From Prolixibacteraceae bacterium (GTDB taxonomy: Bacteria; Bacteroidota; Bacteroidia; Bacteroidales; Prolixibacteraceae): DNA of 64,000 nucleotides. Below, one piece after another: positions 39,162 through 49,180 of this stretch (within the stretch, counting starts at the first letter, position 1; every line of letters starts with the position of its first letter). Below the pieces are notes generated by a model. It was not told the origin of the DNA. It did not search any database and saw only the letters and a program-made list of their open reading frames with translations. The stretch covers positions 1 through 64,000 of the forward strand of contig JAIBEZ010000089.1 of NCBI GenBank assembly GCA_019459485.1. Direction: 5' to 3'. The translations under genes and the position numbers were made by a program.

Positions 39162-41105
39162 ATGATTTCGGTTGATCAATTGGTGGTTAGTTTTGGCGGG
39201 TTCGAGTTATTCAAAGGTATTTCATTGTTGGTGAGTCCCAAAGACAGGATTGGTCTGGTGGGCAAAAACGGGGCTGGAAAATCAACACTTCTGAAAATTC
39301 TGGCAGGACATCAATTACCCAGCAGCGGAGTCGTTTCGGTTCCTACTGATGTTCGTTTGGGCTATTTGCCTCAGCACATGGAGATTATTGACGGACGGAC
39401 TGTTTTTGAAGAAGCAGTGACTTCGTTCGAGGAAATTCTGGCTTTGGAACGCCGCATCGAAGAAATCAACCATGCGATTGCTACACGCACCGATTACGAA
39501 TCAGAGGAATATCATCGCTTACTCGATCACGTTACCGAATTCAACGAACGTTTCCACATGCTTGGTGGAAATAATTTTGAAGCCGAAGTTGAACGCACAT
39601 TGATAGGACTTGGCTTTTTGCGATCGGATTTTACCCGGCAAACTTCTGAGTTCAGTGGTGGATGGCGTATGCGCATCGAACTGGCTAAAATATTACTGAA
39701 ACGTCCGGATGTTTTTTTGCTGGACGAACCTACCAATCACCTTGACATTGAGTCGATTCAGTGGCTGGAAGATTTTCTGAAAAGCTACAATGGGGCAGTG
39801 GTGCTTGTTTCGCACGACAGGGCTTTCCTGGATGCAGTGACCAACCGTACCATCGAAATTACACTCGGTCGCATTTACGATTTTAAATCAAATTATTCGA
39901 GATACCTGGTTTTGCGTAAAGACCTGAAAGAGCAGCAAATGGCTGCCTATGTCAATCAGCAAAAAATGATTGAAGATACCGAAAGTTTTATTGCGCGTTT
40001 CCGTTATCAGGCTACCAAAGCTGTACAGGTACAATCGCGTATCAAAGCACTCGATCGTCTGGAGCGTTTAGAAGTTGACGATGAAGATAATTCGGCGCTC
40101 CGGATAAAATTTCCACCGGCGTTGCGCTCCGGAACCATTGTTGCCGAAGCCAAAGAGCTTTCAAAAAGCTACGGAAAGCTGAAGGTGCTCAATAAAATTG
40201 ACATCATCATTGAGCGGGGAGAAAAAGTTGCCTTCGTCGGAAAAAACGGTGAAGGAAAAACCACGCTTGCACGGGTTATTTTGAACGAACTCGAATACGA
40301 TGGCGAGTTAAAGATGGGACACAACGTTAAAATCGGCTATTATGCGCAGGATCAGGCCAAACGACTGAATCCGGATCTGACTGTTTTTGAGACCATCGAT
40401 CTGATTGCTGTGGGTGAAATCAGGACCAGAATACGTAGTATCCTTGGCGGTTTTATGTTTTCGGGTGAAGATGCGGATAAAAAAGTTCAGGTACTTTCAG
40501 GAGGGGAACGCTCGCGTCTTGCAATGGTGAAACTGATGCTCGAACCTGTAAATCTGCTGGTGCTCGATGAGCCGACAAACCACCTTGATATTCGTTCGAA
40601 GGAAATTCTGAAGCAGGCGCTGATCGATTACGACGGAACGGTGATCGTGGTATCGCATGATCGTGAATTTCTGGAAGGGTTGGTAAACTGCGTGTATGAA
40701 TTCAAAGACAAGAAGGTAAAACAACATATTGGCGGCATTTACGATTTCCTTCGCCGGAAGAAAATTGAATCGATGAAGGAATTGGAAAAAAAGGATGTCA
40801 ACTCGACTCTTGAGGTTAAAGTACAAAAAACGGAGGAAGTTGAAAAAGTCAGCTTCGAAGAACGAAAAGAAATCAATAAAAACCTCAGCCGCATAGAAAA
40901 GAGTATTGAAAAAACAGAGAAGCAAATCGCTGATCTGGAAAACGATATCGTAAAAATGGATCAGTTGCTGGCAGATTCAAATGGAAACGATCCTGAAATT
41001 TTTACAAAATACGACCGGATGAAAAAGGATCTGGAACACAGAATGTATGAATGGGAAGTGTTGAACCACGAGCTGGAAGAAATTTCAAGGATAAAGACCT
41101 GGTAA
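39162..41105 (+). CDS. ABC-F family ATPase with C-terminal coiled coil
   Basis: 647 residues, two ABC domains, no transmembrane segments. NBD1: Walker A GKNGAGKS (36-43), signature FSGGWRMR, Walker B LLDEPTNHLD, switch VSHDRAF. NBD2: GKNGEGKT, LSGGERSR, VLDEPTNHLD, VSHDREF. Both sites are intact. An interdomain arm linker (about 240-320) and a Lys/Glu-rich C-terminal coiled coil (about 555-645) are present, as in Uup/YdiF-type members. ABC-F proteins act on the ribosome (translation factors or antibiotic protection). Housekeeping Uup-like is more likely than resistance, given the CTD coil and neighbouring rlmB, but specificity cannot be read. Confidence 0.9.
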   Translation: MISVDQLVVSFGGFELFKGISLLVSPKDRIGLVGKNGAGKSTLLKILAGHQLPSSGVVSVPTDVRLGYLPQHMEIIDGRTVFEEAVTSFEEILALERRIEEINHAIATRTDYESEEYHRLLDHVTEFNERFHMLGGNNFEAEVERTLIGLGFLRSDFTRQTSEFSGGWRMRIELAKILLKRPDVFLLDEPTNHLDIESIQWLEDFLKSYNGAVVLVSHDRAFLDAVTNRTIEITLGRIYDFKSNYSRYLVLRKDLKEQQMAAYVNQQKMIEDTESFIARFRYQATKAVQVQSRIKALDRLERLEVDDEDNSALRIKFPPALRSGTIVAEAKELSKSYGKLKVLNKIDIIIERGEKVAFVGKNGEGKTTLARVILNELEYDGELKMGHNVKIGYYAQDQAKRLNPDLTVFETIDLIAVGEIRTRIRSILGGFMFSGEDADKKVQVLSGGERSRLAMVKLMLEPVNLLVLDEPTNHLDIRSKEILKQALIDYDGTVIVVSHDREFLEGLVNCVYEFKDKKVKQHIGGIYDFLRRKKIESMKELEKKDVNSTLEVKVQKTEEVEKVSFEERKEINKNLSRIEKSIEKTEKQIADLENDIVKMDQLLADSNGNDPEIFTKYDRMKKDLEHRMYEWEVLNHELEEISRIKTW

Positions 41106-41164
41106 AAAAGTGTTCAGTGTTCAGTCGCAGTTAACAAAAATAATAAATCATCAATATTAAGGAC

Positions 41165-41935
41165 ATGTACGAAAACAAAGAAAATAAACCTGCCGACGAT
41201 CTGATCTTTGGCATCCGCGCCGTCATCGAAGCCATTCAGGCCGGAAAAGAAATTGACAAAGTCCTGATAAAAAAAGGATTGATTGGTGATTTGTTCAAAG
41301 AAATGTTCGACCTGATCCGCATTCGGCAGATTGCTTTTCAGTATGTGCCGATTGAAAAAATTAACCGGATATCGCGCAAAAACCATCAGGGTGTGCTGGC
41401 TTTTATTTCGCCGGTTGCTTTGCAGCGAATTGAAGATATTATTCCGGCAATATACGAAGAAGGTAAAACCCCAATGGTGCTTGTACTCGATCAGGTGACC
41501 GATGTGCGCAACTTTGGCGCCATTGTTCGCTCAGCAGAATGTGCCGGTGTAAATGCAATTGTAATTCCTGACAAAGGTTCAGCCCGGATCAATGCAGATG
41601 CTGTTAAAACTTCCGCCGGAGCTTTGCATTTGGTTCCTGTTTGCCGCACCCGCAGCCTGAAGGAAACCATTTCGTTCCTGAAAGATTCAGGATTAAAACT
41701 GATTGCCGCCACCGAAAAATCGACCGATGTTTATACCAATGCCGATCTTACCGGACCAATTGCGATTATTTTAGGTTCTGAAGATACCGGTATCGATCAG
41801 CGACTGCTTGCACTTGCCGACGAACACGTTAAAATTCCAATTCTCGGAAAAATAGAATCGCTCAACGTTTCCGTTGCTGCGGGGTTACTGGTGTACGAAG
41901 TGGTGAGACAAAGAGGATTGGTTACTGAAGTTTAA
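41165..41935 (+). CDS. rlmB: 23S rRNA 2'-O-methyltransferase RlmB (TrmH family)
   Basis: 256 residues. N-terminal substrate-binding domain (IFGIRAVIEAIQAGKEIDKV, RKNHQGVLAFI) and a SPOUT catalytic domain with the trefoil-knot motifs VLDQVTDVRNFGAIVRSAE, AIILGSEDTGI and IPILGKIESLNVSVAAGLLVYE. This matches RlmB, which methylates G2251 of 23S rRNA with SAM. The gene lies 59 bp downstream of the ABC-F gene with no terminator between, so co-transcription is plausible. Confidence 0.92.
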   Translation: MYENKENKPADDLIFGIRAVIEAIQAGKEIDKVLIKKGLIGDLFKEMFDLIRIRQIAFQYVPIEKINRISRKNHQGVLAFISPVALQRIEDIIPAIYEEGKTPMVLVLDQVTDVRNFGAIVRSAECAGVNAIVIPDKGSARINADAVKTSAGALHLVPVCRTRSLKETISFLKDSGLKLIAATEKSTDVYTNADLTGPIAIILGSEDTGIDQRLLALADEHVKIPILGKIESLNVSVAAGLLVYEVVRQRGLVTEV

Positions 41936-42031
41936 AGAGTTTTTCCTTTTATGCAGCCGCTAGCCGCTGGCAGTTTGTTGATCCTTAATAATTTATTAAT
42001 TTAGAATTCCCCAGGTTCGTGCAGATATTTC

Positions 42032-42039
42032 TACCTTTG
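42032..42039 (+). promoter_or_regulatory. -7 box of the YbiT-like gene
   Basis: TACCTTTG matches TANNTTTG, 26 bp upstream of the ATG at 42066. Confidence 0.55.
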
Positions 42040-42053
42040 TGCCCCTGAAATAA

Positions 42054-43679
<1,626 letters not shown>

Positions 43680-43697
43680 TCAGGAAATAGTGCGACT

Positions 43698-45929
43698 TTA
43701 TATCATTTTGAAATGACCGTTTAAATGAAGTTTAATCCGCTCTAAAAGCCATTCGCGCCTGATTGGTTTATTAAGATATTCATCGCAACCAACGTTCATC
43801 GCTTTTTGCTTGTCTTCGGGTGTGGCATAAGCAGTTTGTACAAATATTTTTATGTCGGGGTTTAGTTCCCTGATTTGCTTAATGGCCTCATAACCGGTGA
43901 TGTCGGGCAGGCGAATATCCATCAAAACCAAATCAATTTCCTGCTGCCGGCAAATTTCAACTGCTTTGCGGCCATAGCGGGTTTGGGTTACATTGCTATT
44001 TGTATCCGAAAGTATTTCAACTAAATATTCGGCATTAAATTCATCGTCTTCTACAATCAGAATGTTTAATTTCGGATAGCTGGATTGTATTTCTTTTTTT
44101 TCTGAAATCTTGGGTGTCTGCTGAACATTCGAGGTAAAAGGAAAGGTAAAAAAGAATGTACTGCCTTTTCCCGGTTCTGATTCAATCCAGATTTTACCGT
44201 CAAGCAAATTTAATAACCCCTGAACAATGGACAGTCCGAGTCCTGTTCCGCCGTATAAATGCGATGTGTCTTGACTTGCCTGCGTAAAGCGGCTAAATAT
44301 TTCGACATGTTTTTCTTTGGGAATTCCTATGCCAGTATCCGACACATAGAATGTGAAGATATTGGCCTCGTATAGATTGCACCCAACTTCTATTTTTCCT
44401 GAACGGGTAAATTTATTGGCATTCCCGATCAGGTTAAGCAGTATCTGTTTCAGTTTGACCTGATCGATAATTACATCCATCATTTTTATGCCCTGGTCAA
44501 CCTTGAGTTTATACTCAACATTTATATTGTTGTTTCGCTTCCTAAAGTCATCAAAAAGTGTTTCGATAATTTCAAACAGGTCGTTCATTCTACATTTCTC
44601 GGAATTAATTGGCAATTGTCCCGATTCAATTTTGGCAATATCCAGAATTCCGCTGATGATTTCGAGAAGTTCGACGCTTCGTTCTTTAATTATATTTGAG
44701 TATTTTATGAGTTTTTCTTCGTCACCGAAGTATTCGGGAAGTAAATCAGCAAAACCTATAATTGCATTCATCGGTGTTCGGATTTCGTGACTCATGTTCT
44801 GCAAAAAAGCTGTTTTTAGCCGGTCGCTTTCTTCTGCCTTTTCTTTGGCCTTTATATATTCGTTCTGAACGAGCTTTAATTCCGTAATATCAATACTTAC
44901 GCTTAGCGCTCCAACAACTTTTCCCTCATCATCCCTCAGTGGGTGAACTGTAAGAATCGCAGGAAAAAGTTCTCCTGATTTCCGGCAAAGTATAATTTCT
45001 TCTTTACGGCTCACACCAAGTCTTGTCAGATCTTTCTCTATTGATGCCATTAAATTTGTATGGTTTGGCAAATGCAGAATTTCAAGCGGTTGTCCAATAA
45101 TTTCGGAGGCATTGTAACCGAACATCTTCTCTGAACCGGGGCTGAAACTGCGTATGATGAAATCTTTTGATAAATCGACGATAATAAACGACACATCGAT
45201 GGCCGCATTAAAAACCGACCGGAGCTTTTTTTCATTTTCGCTCAGGGCGCGTAAAATAACTTTACGCTCTAATATTTCTTTGTTTAGGCTATCGTTAATC
45301 CTGGTCAGTTCGTTGGTTCTTTTGTTTACACGTTTATCAAGTTCCCGATTCAGCTGGTTTAATTCATTAACAATAAAGATCTTATCCAGCCGTTCTGTGG
45401 CAACTTTAGAAACCTGAAGAAGAGACATTGTGTTTTTTGAAAACTGGGTTTCAGTTTGGCTATTATTCAAATACAGAAAATACTTATCAGGGATTCCTTT
45501 TGCAATGCACCTGATAATTAGTGCGTTTGTGGGTTGGAAATGTTGCCCTTCAATATGGAATGAAAAATTATGTGATTCGAAATCTTCTTTTTCCAGTATC
45601 AGAAAGCTTTCACCTGAATGAATTTTTCCGCTAAATTCAGGAAAGGACAACTGGATATCGCTGATTTGAAATTCACCAAATGAAGCATAAAAACTTATCA
45701 CATTCAAACCGCTATGATTGTGCTCAAAACAAGCGCAGAAAGGAATGTTTTTTAATATTGAAATTCGTTCAAGAATTTGATCGGTTAGAAGAATGGGATT
45801 GTCGGTTTGATAAATAAGTTCTGCAACAGTTCCAAAAAGTATTGAATCCTCCGCTTTTTCAGATAAAGCCAGATTTTCGGCCTCCAAAACCTCAATTTTC
45901 GAGAGTAAATCGTTCAGATCAGGCTGCAT
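43698..45929 (-). CDS. hybrid sensor histidine kinase with PAS and receiver domains
   Basis: 743 residues, no transmembrane segment, so a cytoplasmic sensor. N-terminal coiled coil and a GAF-like region (about 30-180), a second coiled coil (about 190-235; LDKRVNKRTNELTRIN), a PAS domain with PAC (about 240-355; FSPGSEKMFGYNASEIIGQP), HisKA with phospho-acceptor His in QNMSHEIRTPMNAIIGFADL (about 378), HATPase (NLIGNANKFT, DTGIGIP, YGGTGLGLSI) and a C-terminal receiver (phospho-acceptor Asp in LVLMDIRLPD, about 668; Lys in LNKP). No DNA-binding output is attached. Its start overlaps the end of the alpha/beta hydrolase gene by 11 bp, implying a functional pair. Confidence 0.9.
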   Translation of the reverse strand: MQPDLNDLLSKIEVLEAENLALSEKAEDSILFGTVAELIYQTDNPILLTDQILERISILKNIPFCACFEHNHSGLNVISFYASFGEFQISDIQLSFPEFSGKIHSGESFLILEKEDFESHNFSFHIEGQHFQPTNALIIRCIAKGIPDKYFLYLNNSQTETQFSKNTMSLLQVSKVATERLDKIFIVNELNQLNRELDKRVNKRTNELTRINDSLNKEILERKVILRALSENEKKLRSVFNAAIDVSFIIVDLSKDFIIRSFSPGSEKMFGYNASEIIGQPLEILHLPNHTNLMASIEKDLTRLGVSRKEEIILCRKSGELFPAILTVHPLRDDEGKVVGALSVSIDITELKLVQNEYIKAKEKAEESDRLKTAFLQNMSHEIRTPMNAIIGFADLLPEYFGDEEKLIKYSNIIKERSVELLEIISGILDIAKIESGQLPINSEKCRMNDLFEIIETLFDDFRKRNNNINVEYKLKVDQGIKMMDVIIDQVKLKQILLNLIGNANKFTRSGKIEVGCNLYEANIFTFYVSDTGIGIPKEKHVEIFSRFTQASQDTSHLYGGTGLGLSIVQGLLNLLDGKIWIESEPGKGSTFFFTFPFTSNVQQTPKISEKKEIQSSYPKLNILIVEDDEFNAEYLVEILSDTNSNVTQTRYGRKAVEICRQQEIDLVLMDIRLPDITGYEAIKQIRELNPDIKIFVQTAYATPEDKQKAMNVGCDEYLNKPIRREWLLERIKLHLNGHFKMI

Positions 45930-46758
45930 AGCTTTTTTCTTTTATAAATTGTTGCAGAATATGAGCCAGTTTTTCAGGTTCATCCAACTGTATGAAATGA
46001 CCGGCATCAGGAATAATAACGAGTTTGCTTGTGGAGATTTCGGAATGAAGTTTTGCGCTGATGTTCGAACCCAGATAAACATCGGCATCGCCGCGAACGA
46101 TGAGTACAGGTGTTCTAATTTTTTTGAGCAATCCTGCAATTTCGGTTAGGTTTTTATTGTCCAGACAAGCGGCAAAGTGCAGGAAAGCTTTTCTTCCGGC
46201 TTTATTTAGCATTGGCTTAAAAAAATAGTTCATCAGTTCTGACGTAATCTTTTCCTTGTGAAACACCCCTCGTTGGACGATTAATTTAAACATTCCCAAA
46301 TCGAGTGTTGCCATGGCCAATTGCCTGATGATTGGCGTACGCATGGCGATAATAGGCTGTACCGGCCAAAAATCGTAGGCAACCGTGTTAATAAAAGTGC
46401 TGGAAATAATTGATTCAGGATAATTGACAGTAAAAATCTGGGCAATCCCCCCGCCGAGATCATGCCCGACAAAATGCACCTTCTGAATATTTAACGCATC
46501 AATAAATTCTTTGAGAAGTTCTGACTGATGTTTTAAAGAATAATCAACCACAACGGACTTTTCTGAATCCCCACAGCCGGGCAAGTCAACAGCAATCACA
46601 TCGAAATCAGATTTTAACAGATGGAATATTTCGGCCCAGATAAATGAATAAGTTGTGATGCCATGAACCAAAAGAACGGTTTCTCCCTGCCCTTCACGAA
46701 AATAGTTTAATTTGTTTCCGGAAACCTGGCATATTTGTGGATTGGCCAATTCTTTCAT
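45919..46758 (-). CDS. alpha/beta hydrolase with Asp nucleophile
   Basis: 279 residues, cytoplasmic. Alpha/beta fold with oxyanion segment VLLVHGITTYSFIW, nucleophile elbow VGHDLGGGIAQ (Asp100 in place of Ser), acid in IVRGDADVYLG, and His in IPDAGHFIQLDEPEKL. An Asp elbow is typical of haloalkane dehalogenases and epoxide hydrolases rather than esterases. The gene is upstream of, and translationally coupled to, a PAS histidine kinase. This recalls the RsbQ-RsbP pair of Bacillus, where a hydrolase supplies a ligand to a PAS sensor, although RsbQ uses Ser. Substrate unknown. Confidence 0.82.
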   Translation of the reverse strand: MKELANPQICQVSGNKLNYFREGQGETVLLVHGITTYSFIWAEIFHLLKSDFDVIAVDLPGCGDSEKSVVVDYSLKHQSELLKEFIDALNIQKVHFVGHDLGGGIAQIFTVNYPESIISSTFINTVAYDFWPVQPIIAMRTPIIRQLAMATLDLGMFKLIVQRGVFHKEKITSELMNYFFKPMLNKAGRKAFLHFAACLDNKNLTEIAGLLKKIRTPVLIVRGDADVYLGSNISAKLHSEISTSKLVIIPDAGHFIQLDEPEKLAHILQQFIKEKSYAA

Positions 46759-47022
46759 TTATTGAAGATTAGAGGTTACTACAGTCGCATAAATGTAACA
46801 GAAATTCCATTCAGCATTTAGAATTTGTAGAAAAAGATATCAACCATTTAATGTCAATAAAGTACTACAATCAGATAATCGTGGTAGTGTTTATTGGGTT
46901 ATCCTATTTCTATTAGCGTTTAGTTGTATTTTACGGAATGAAAAGAAAAATGGCATCAATGATTTAATGTTTTATAACACAAAAGTTAAGGTTCACTTAA
47001 CACAGGTAAGCATTCCACAGCA

Positions 47023-47030
47023 TATCTTTG
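47023..47030 (+). promoter_or_regulatory. -7 box of the leader upstream of the sugar transferase
   Basis: TATCTTTG matches TANNTTTG. The inverted repeat GTTAAG-N5-CTTAAC lies about 22 bp upstream, over the -33 area, and may be a regulator site. Confidence 0.5.
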
Positions 47031-47091
47031 TAACGTTATCAGAATACAAAAAGACATTTAGTACAAAGACATTATATCGCATTTCATAAGT

Positions 47092-47150
47092 TAGGTTTGA
47101 TTAGTTTTATTGGTTTAGTTAGTTTAGTTAGGTTTAGTTAGGTTTAGAGA
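47092..47150 (+). repeat. TTTAGTTAGG tandem repeats in the leader
   Basis: Successive imperfect units of GTTTAGTTAG/GTTAGGTTTA immediately before the hairpin. The tract is nearly free of C on the plus strand, so the RNA would be unstructured there. Confidence 0.6.
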
Positions 47151-47152
47151 AA

Positions 47153-47180
47153 GGGTAGATTAGAGAATCTATCCTTTTTT
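47153..47180 (+). terminator. terminator-like hairpin inside the leader
   Basis: GGGTAGATT (47153-47161) pairs with AATCTATCC (47166-47174; one G-T), 4-nt loop AGAG, followed by T6-C-T6. It sits about 140 bp upstream of the sugar transferase ATG, so it could act as an attenuator or end a small RNA. Confidence 0.7.
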
Positions 47181-47320
47181 CTTTTTTATAAACTACTGAT
47201 TCCCGCAAAACGTTCATTCTTCCACTTTTCCCAATATATTCCTGTAACACAGAATAAATCACTTTTTTTTATTTAGATTTGGTCAACTACAAAAAATCAA
47301 ACCTAAATAAATCCTGCTCA

Positions 47321-48412
47321 ATGGAAACGAACAGCAATGAAAAATTGAAAATACTTCATATTGGTGCCGATCCAGAGTTTTTATCACCTGTTATTTTCGG
47401 GAACCATTTGGCTGAGATTGAGACAATGGACAACACTTTTTCTGTCAGTCAATGGATTGTTGCCAATGGGTTACCTGATGCAATTGTTTGTGAAAGAATA
47501 CTTCCCGGATGCAACGCATCCGGCTTTTATGATTTTTGGGTAGAGCAATTTGATACTGATAAAACAATACCATTTCTATTGCTTGATGACGAAAAAAATC
47601 AGGAATCTATTTCACCGGAACTTCTGAAAAGTATGGATGAAGTATTTATTAAACCGACCAGCGCAGAAACAATAGTTGCTAAAGTTTTTGCTCTAAAGCA
47701 AGTCCGGCAATCTCCAAAAAATGATTTAACGGGTATGAATGCTTTTAAACCCTTTAAACCATCATTTCTAAAACGTACTGTTGATATTGTCTTTGCATCA
47801 ATTACACTGTTACTGGTTTCTCCGGTTTTATTAATCTTCAGTATTGCAATCAGGCTTGAATCGAAGGGAAAGGTTTTTTATATCTCCAAAAGAGTTGGTT
47901 CAGGGTTCAATGTTTTTGACTTCTATAAATTGAGGTCGATGTACATCAATGCAGATAAACGACTTAAAGAGCTGGCACATCTGACCGAATATTCTGAAGC
48001 CGCAAATACCCATGTGAAACCAACCTCGAATCTTATTCACGAAACCAATTCTACGATGGTTGGCGATCCGCGAATTACAAAGGTTGGAAGGATTATCCGC
48101 AAATTGAATATTGATGAAATCCCACAGCTGATAAATGTTCTCAAAGGAGATATTTCATTGGTCGGAAACAGGCCGCTGCCAATTTACGAAGCCGAACTTT
48201 TAACAACAAGTGATTGGACCGACCGATTTGACAGTCCTTCCGGAATTACCGGGCCATGGCGAGTAGTGACCCGCAGGAAATTATTGTCAATGTCGCACGA
48301 AGAACGCAATAGCCTTCAAAATAAATATTCTGAAATCGCCGGAAGAAGTAAATATTCATTTTGGAAAGACATGTGGCTTGTTTTCCGGACAATACCGGTA
48401 ATGTTCAGGTAA
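47321..48412 (+). CDS. sugar transferase fused to an N-terminal pseudo-receiver domain
   Basis: 363 residues. Residues about 8-125 look like a response-regulator receiver: strand ILHIGAD, PDAIVCERILPG at the phospho-acceptor strand, PFLLLDD, and VFIKP with the conserved Lys-Pro (110-112). The acceptor Asp is replaced by Glu58. One hydrophobic helix (about 153-177) precedes a bacterial sugar-transferase domain with KRVG (190-193), VFDFYKLRSM, catalytic NIDEIPQLINVLKGDISLV (263-281) and GNRPL. Such enzymes start exopolysaccharide or O-antigen repeats by moving a sugar-1-phosphate to undecaprenyl phosphate. The usual multi-helix N terminus of WcaJ/WbaP is absent. No other polysaccharide genes are adjacent. 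The ATG is chosen over an upstream TTG. Confidence 0.85.
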   Translation: METNSNEKLKILHIGADPEFLSPVIFGNHLAEIETMDNTFSVSQWIVANGLPDAIVCERILPGCNASGFYDFWVEQFDTDKTIPFLLLDDEKNQESISPELLKSMDEVFIKPTSAETIVAKVFALKQVRQSPKNDLTGMNAFKPFKPSFLKRTVDIVFASITLLLVSPVLLIFSIAIRLESKGKVFYISKRVGSGFNVFDFYKLRSMYINADKRLKELAHLTEYSEAANTHVKPTSNLIHETNSTMVGDPRITKVGRIIRKLNIDEIPQLINVLKGDISLVGNRPLPIYEAELLTTSDWTDRFDSPSGITGPWRVVTRRKLLSMSHEERNSLQNKYSEIAGRSKYSFWKDMWLVFRTIPVMFR

Positions 48413-48415
48413 TTG

Positions 48416-48997
48416 TCAGATACTTTCACTGATCTTGAATTCAGGATGGCAAAAGCAACTTGTCAAATGATCGTTCACCATTCCGGTTGCCTGCAAATGG
48501 GCATAAATAACCGTTGACCCAACAAATTTAAAACCTCTGCGTTTTAAATCAGCACTGATGAAATCAGAAAGTTCCGTTTTTGCCGGTAATTCTGAAAGTT
48601 TTTCCCAATGGTTCACAATCGGCTGATGATCAACAAAGTTCCAGATGTACTGGTTAAAACTTCCAAACTCTTCAGCTACTTCGAGGAAACGTTTTGCGTT
48701 GTTAATGCTAGCATCAATTTTTTGTCTGTTCCTGATAATTCCTGAATCCGACATCAGTTCTTCCACTTTTTGCTGATCGTAACCAGCCACTTTTTGCACA
48801 TCAAAATTGTCGTAGGCCACCCTGAAGTTTTCCCTCTTGTTCAGGATCGTTAACCAGCTCAATCCTGCCTGCATACCTTCCAGAATCAGGAACTCAAATA
48901 ATTTCTGTTCATCGTGCAAAGGATTTCCCCACTCTTCGTCGTGGTATTTGGCCATCAGTTCATTTTTCTGTGCCCATCCGCATCGGGTTTGTGTCAT
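48416..48997 (-). CDS. tag: DNA-3-methyladenine glycosylase I
   Basis: 193 residues (E. coli Tag has 187). Excises 3-methyladenine from alkylated DNA. Conserved features: TRCGWAQKNELMAKYHDEEWG at the N terminus with the zinc-binding Cys and His, catalytic-pocket FEFLILEGMQAGLSW, the HhH region, SGIIRNRQKI, and the C-terminal zinc ligands in NDHLTSCFCH. It converges with the sugar transferase gene; stops are only a few bases apart. Monocistronic. Confidence 0.93.
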   Translation of the reverse strand: MTQTRCGWAQKNELMAKYHDEEWGNPLHDEQKLFEFLILEGMQAGLSWLTILNKRENFRVAYDNFDVQKVAGYDQQKVEELMSDSGIIRNRQKIDASINNAKRFLEVAEEFGSFNQYIWNFVDHQPIVNHWEKLSELPAKTELSDFISADLKRRGFKFVGSTVIYAHLQATGMVNDHLTSCFCHPEFKISESI

Positions 48998-49151
48998 TTT
49001 ATATTTCTCCTTATAAATTTCATTTACTGATAATTACATGATGAAACTTTAACTGCTATTTCAGAAATAAGTTTACTGTAAATGCCTTCGTTGTTAAACT
49101 TTCAAAAAATAATTAAAAAAACCGAAAAGACAGCCATTCGGGCTAAAATAC

Positions 49152-49159
49152 TATTTTTG
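49152..49159 (+). promoter_or_regulatory. -7 box of the TPR gene
   Basis: TATTTTTG matches TANNTTTG and lies 21 bp upstream of the ATG at 49181. It falls downstream of an alternative in-frame start at 49082, which decides the start in favour of 49181. Confidence 0.55.
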
Positions 49160-49180
49160 CTATGTATAAATTGCACCCGA

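Larger units (their letters stand above)
46759..47320. other. 562-bp gene-free region with long leader of the sugar transferase gene
   Basis: No credible coding frame on either strand. Contents in order: AT-rich sequence upstream of the hydrolase gene; an inverted repeat GTTAAG/CTTAAC (46985-47001); a TATCTTTG box at 47023; TTTAGTTAGG-type tandem repeats; a terminator-like hairpin; and about 140 bp leading to the ATG at 47321. The layout suggests either a ~285-nt regulated leader or a small RNA of about 145 nt ending at the hairpin. Confidence 0.6.

Noticed and set aside
39162-41105. Antibiotic-resistance ABC-F
   Set aside because: Both ATPase sites and a C-terminal coiled coil match housekeeping Uup-like proteins; nothing in the sequence or context indicates resistance.
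41941-41970. GCCGCTAGCCGCTGGC as a terminator after rlmB
   Set aside because: The pairing is short and no T run follows; more likely a decayed simple repeat.
47279-47320. TTG start extending the sugar transferase by 14 residues
   Set aside because: The extra residues are unconserved-looking and Lys/Asn-rich; the ATG at 47321 starts just before the pseudo-receiver's first strand.
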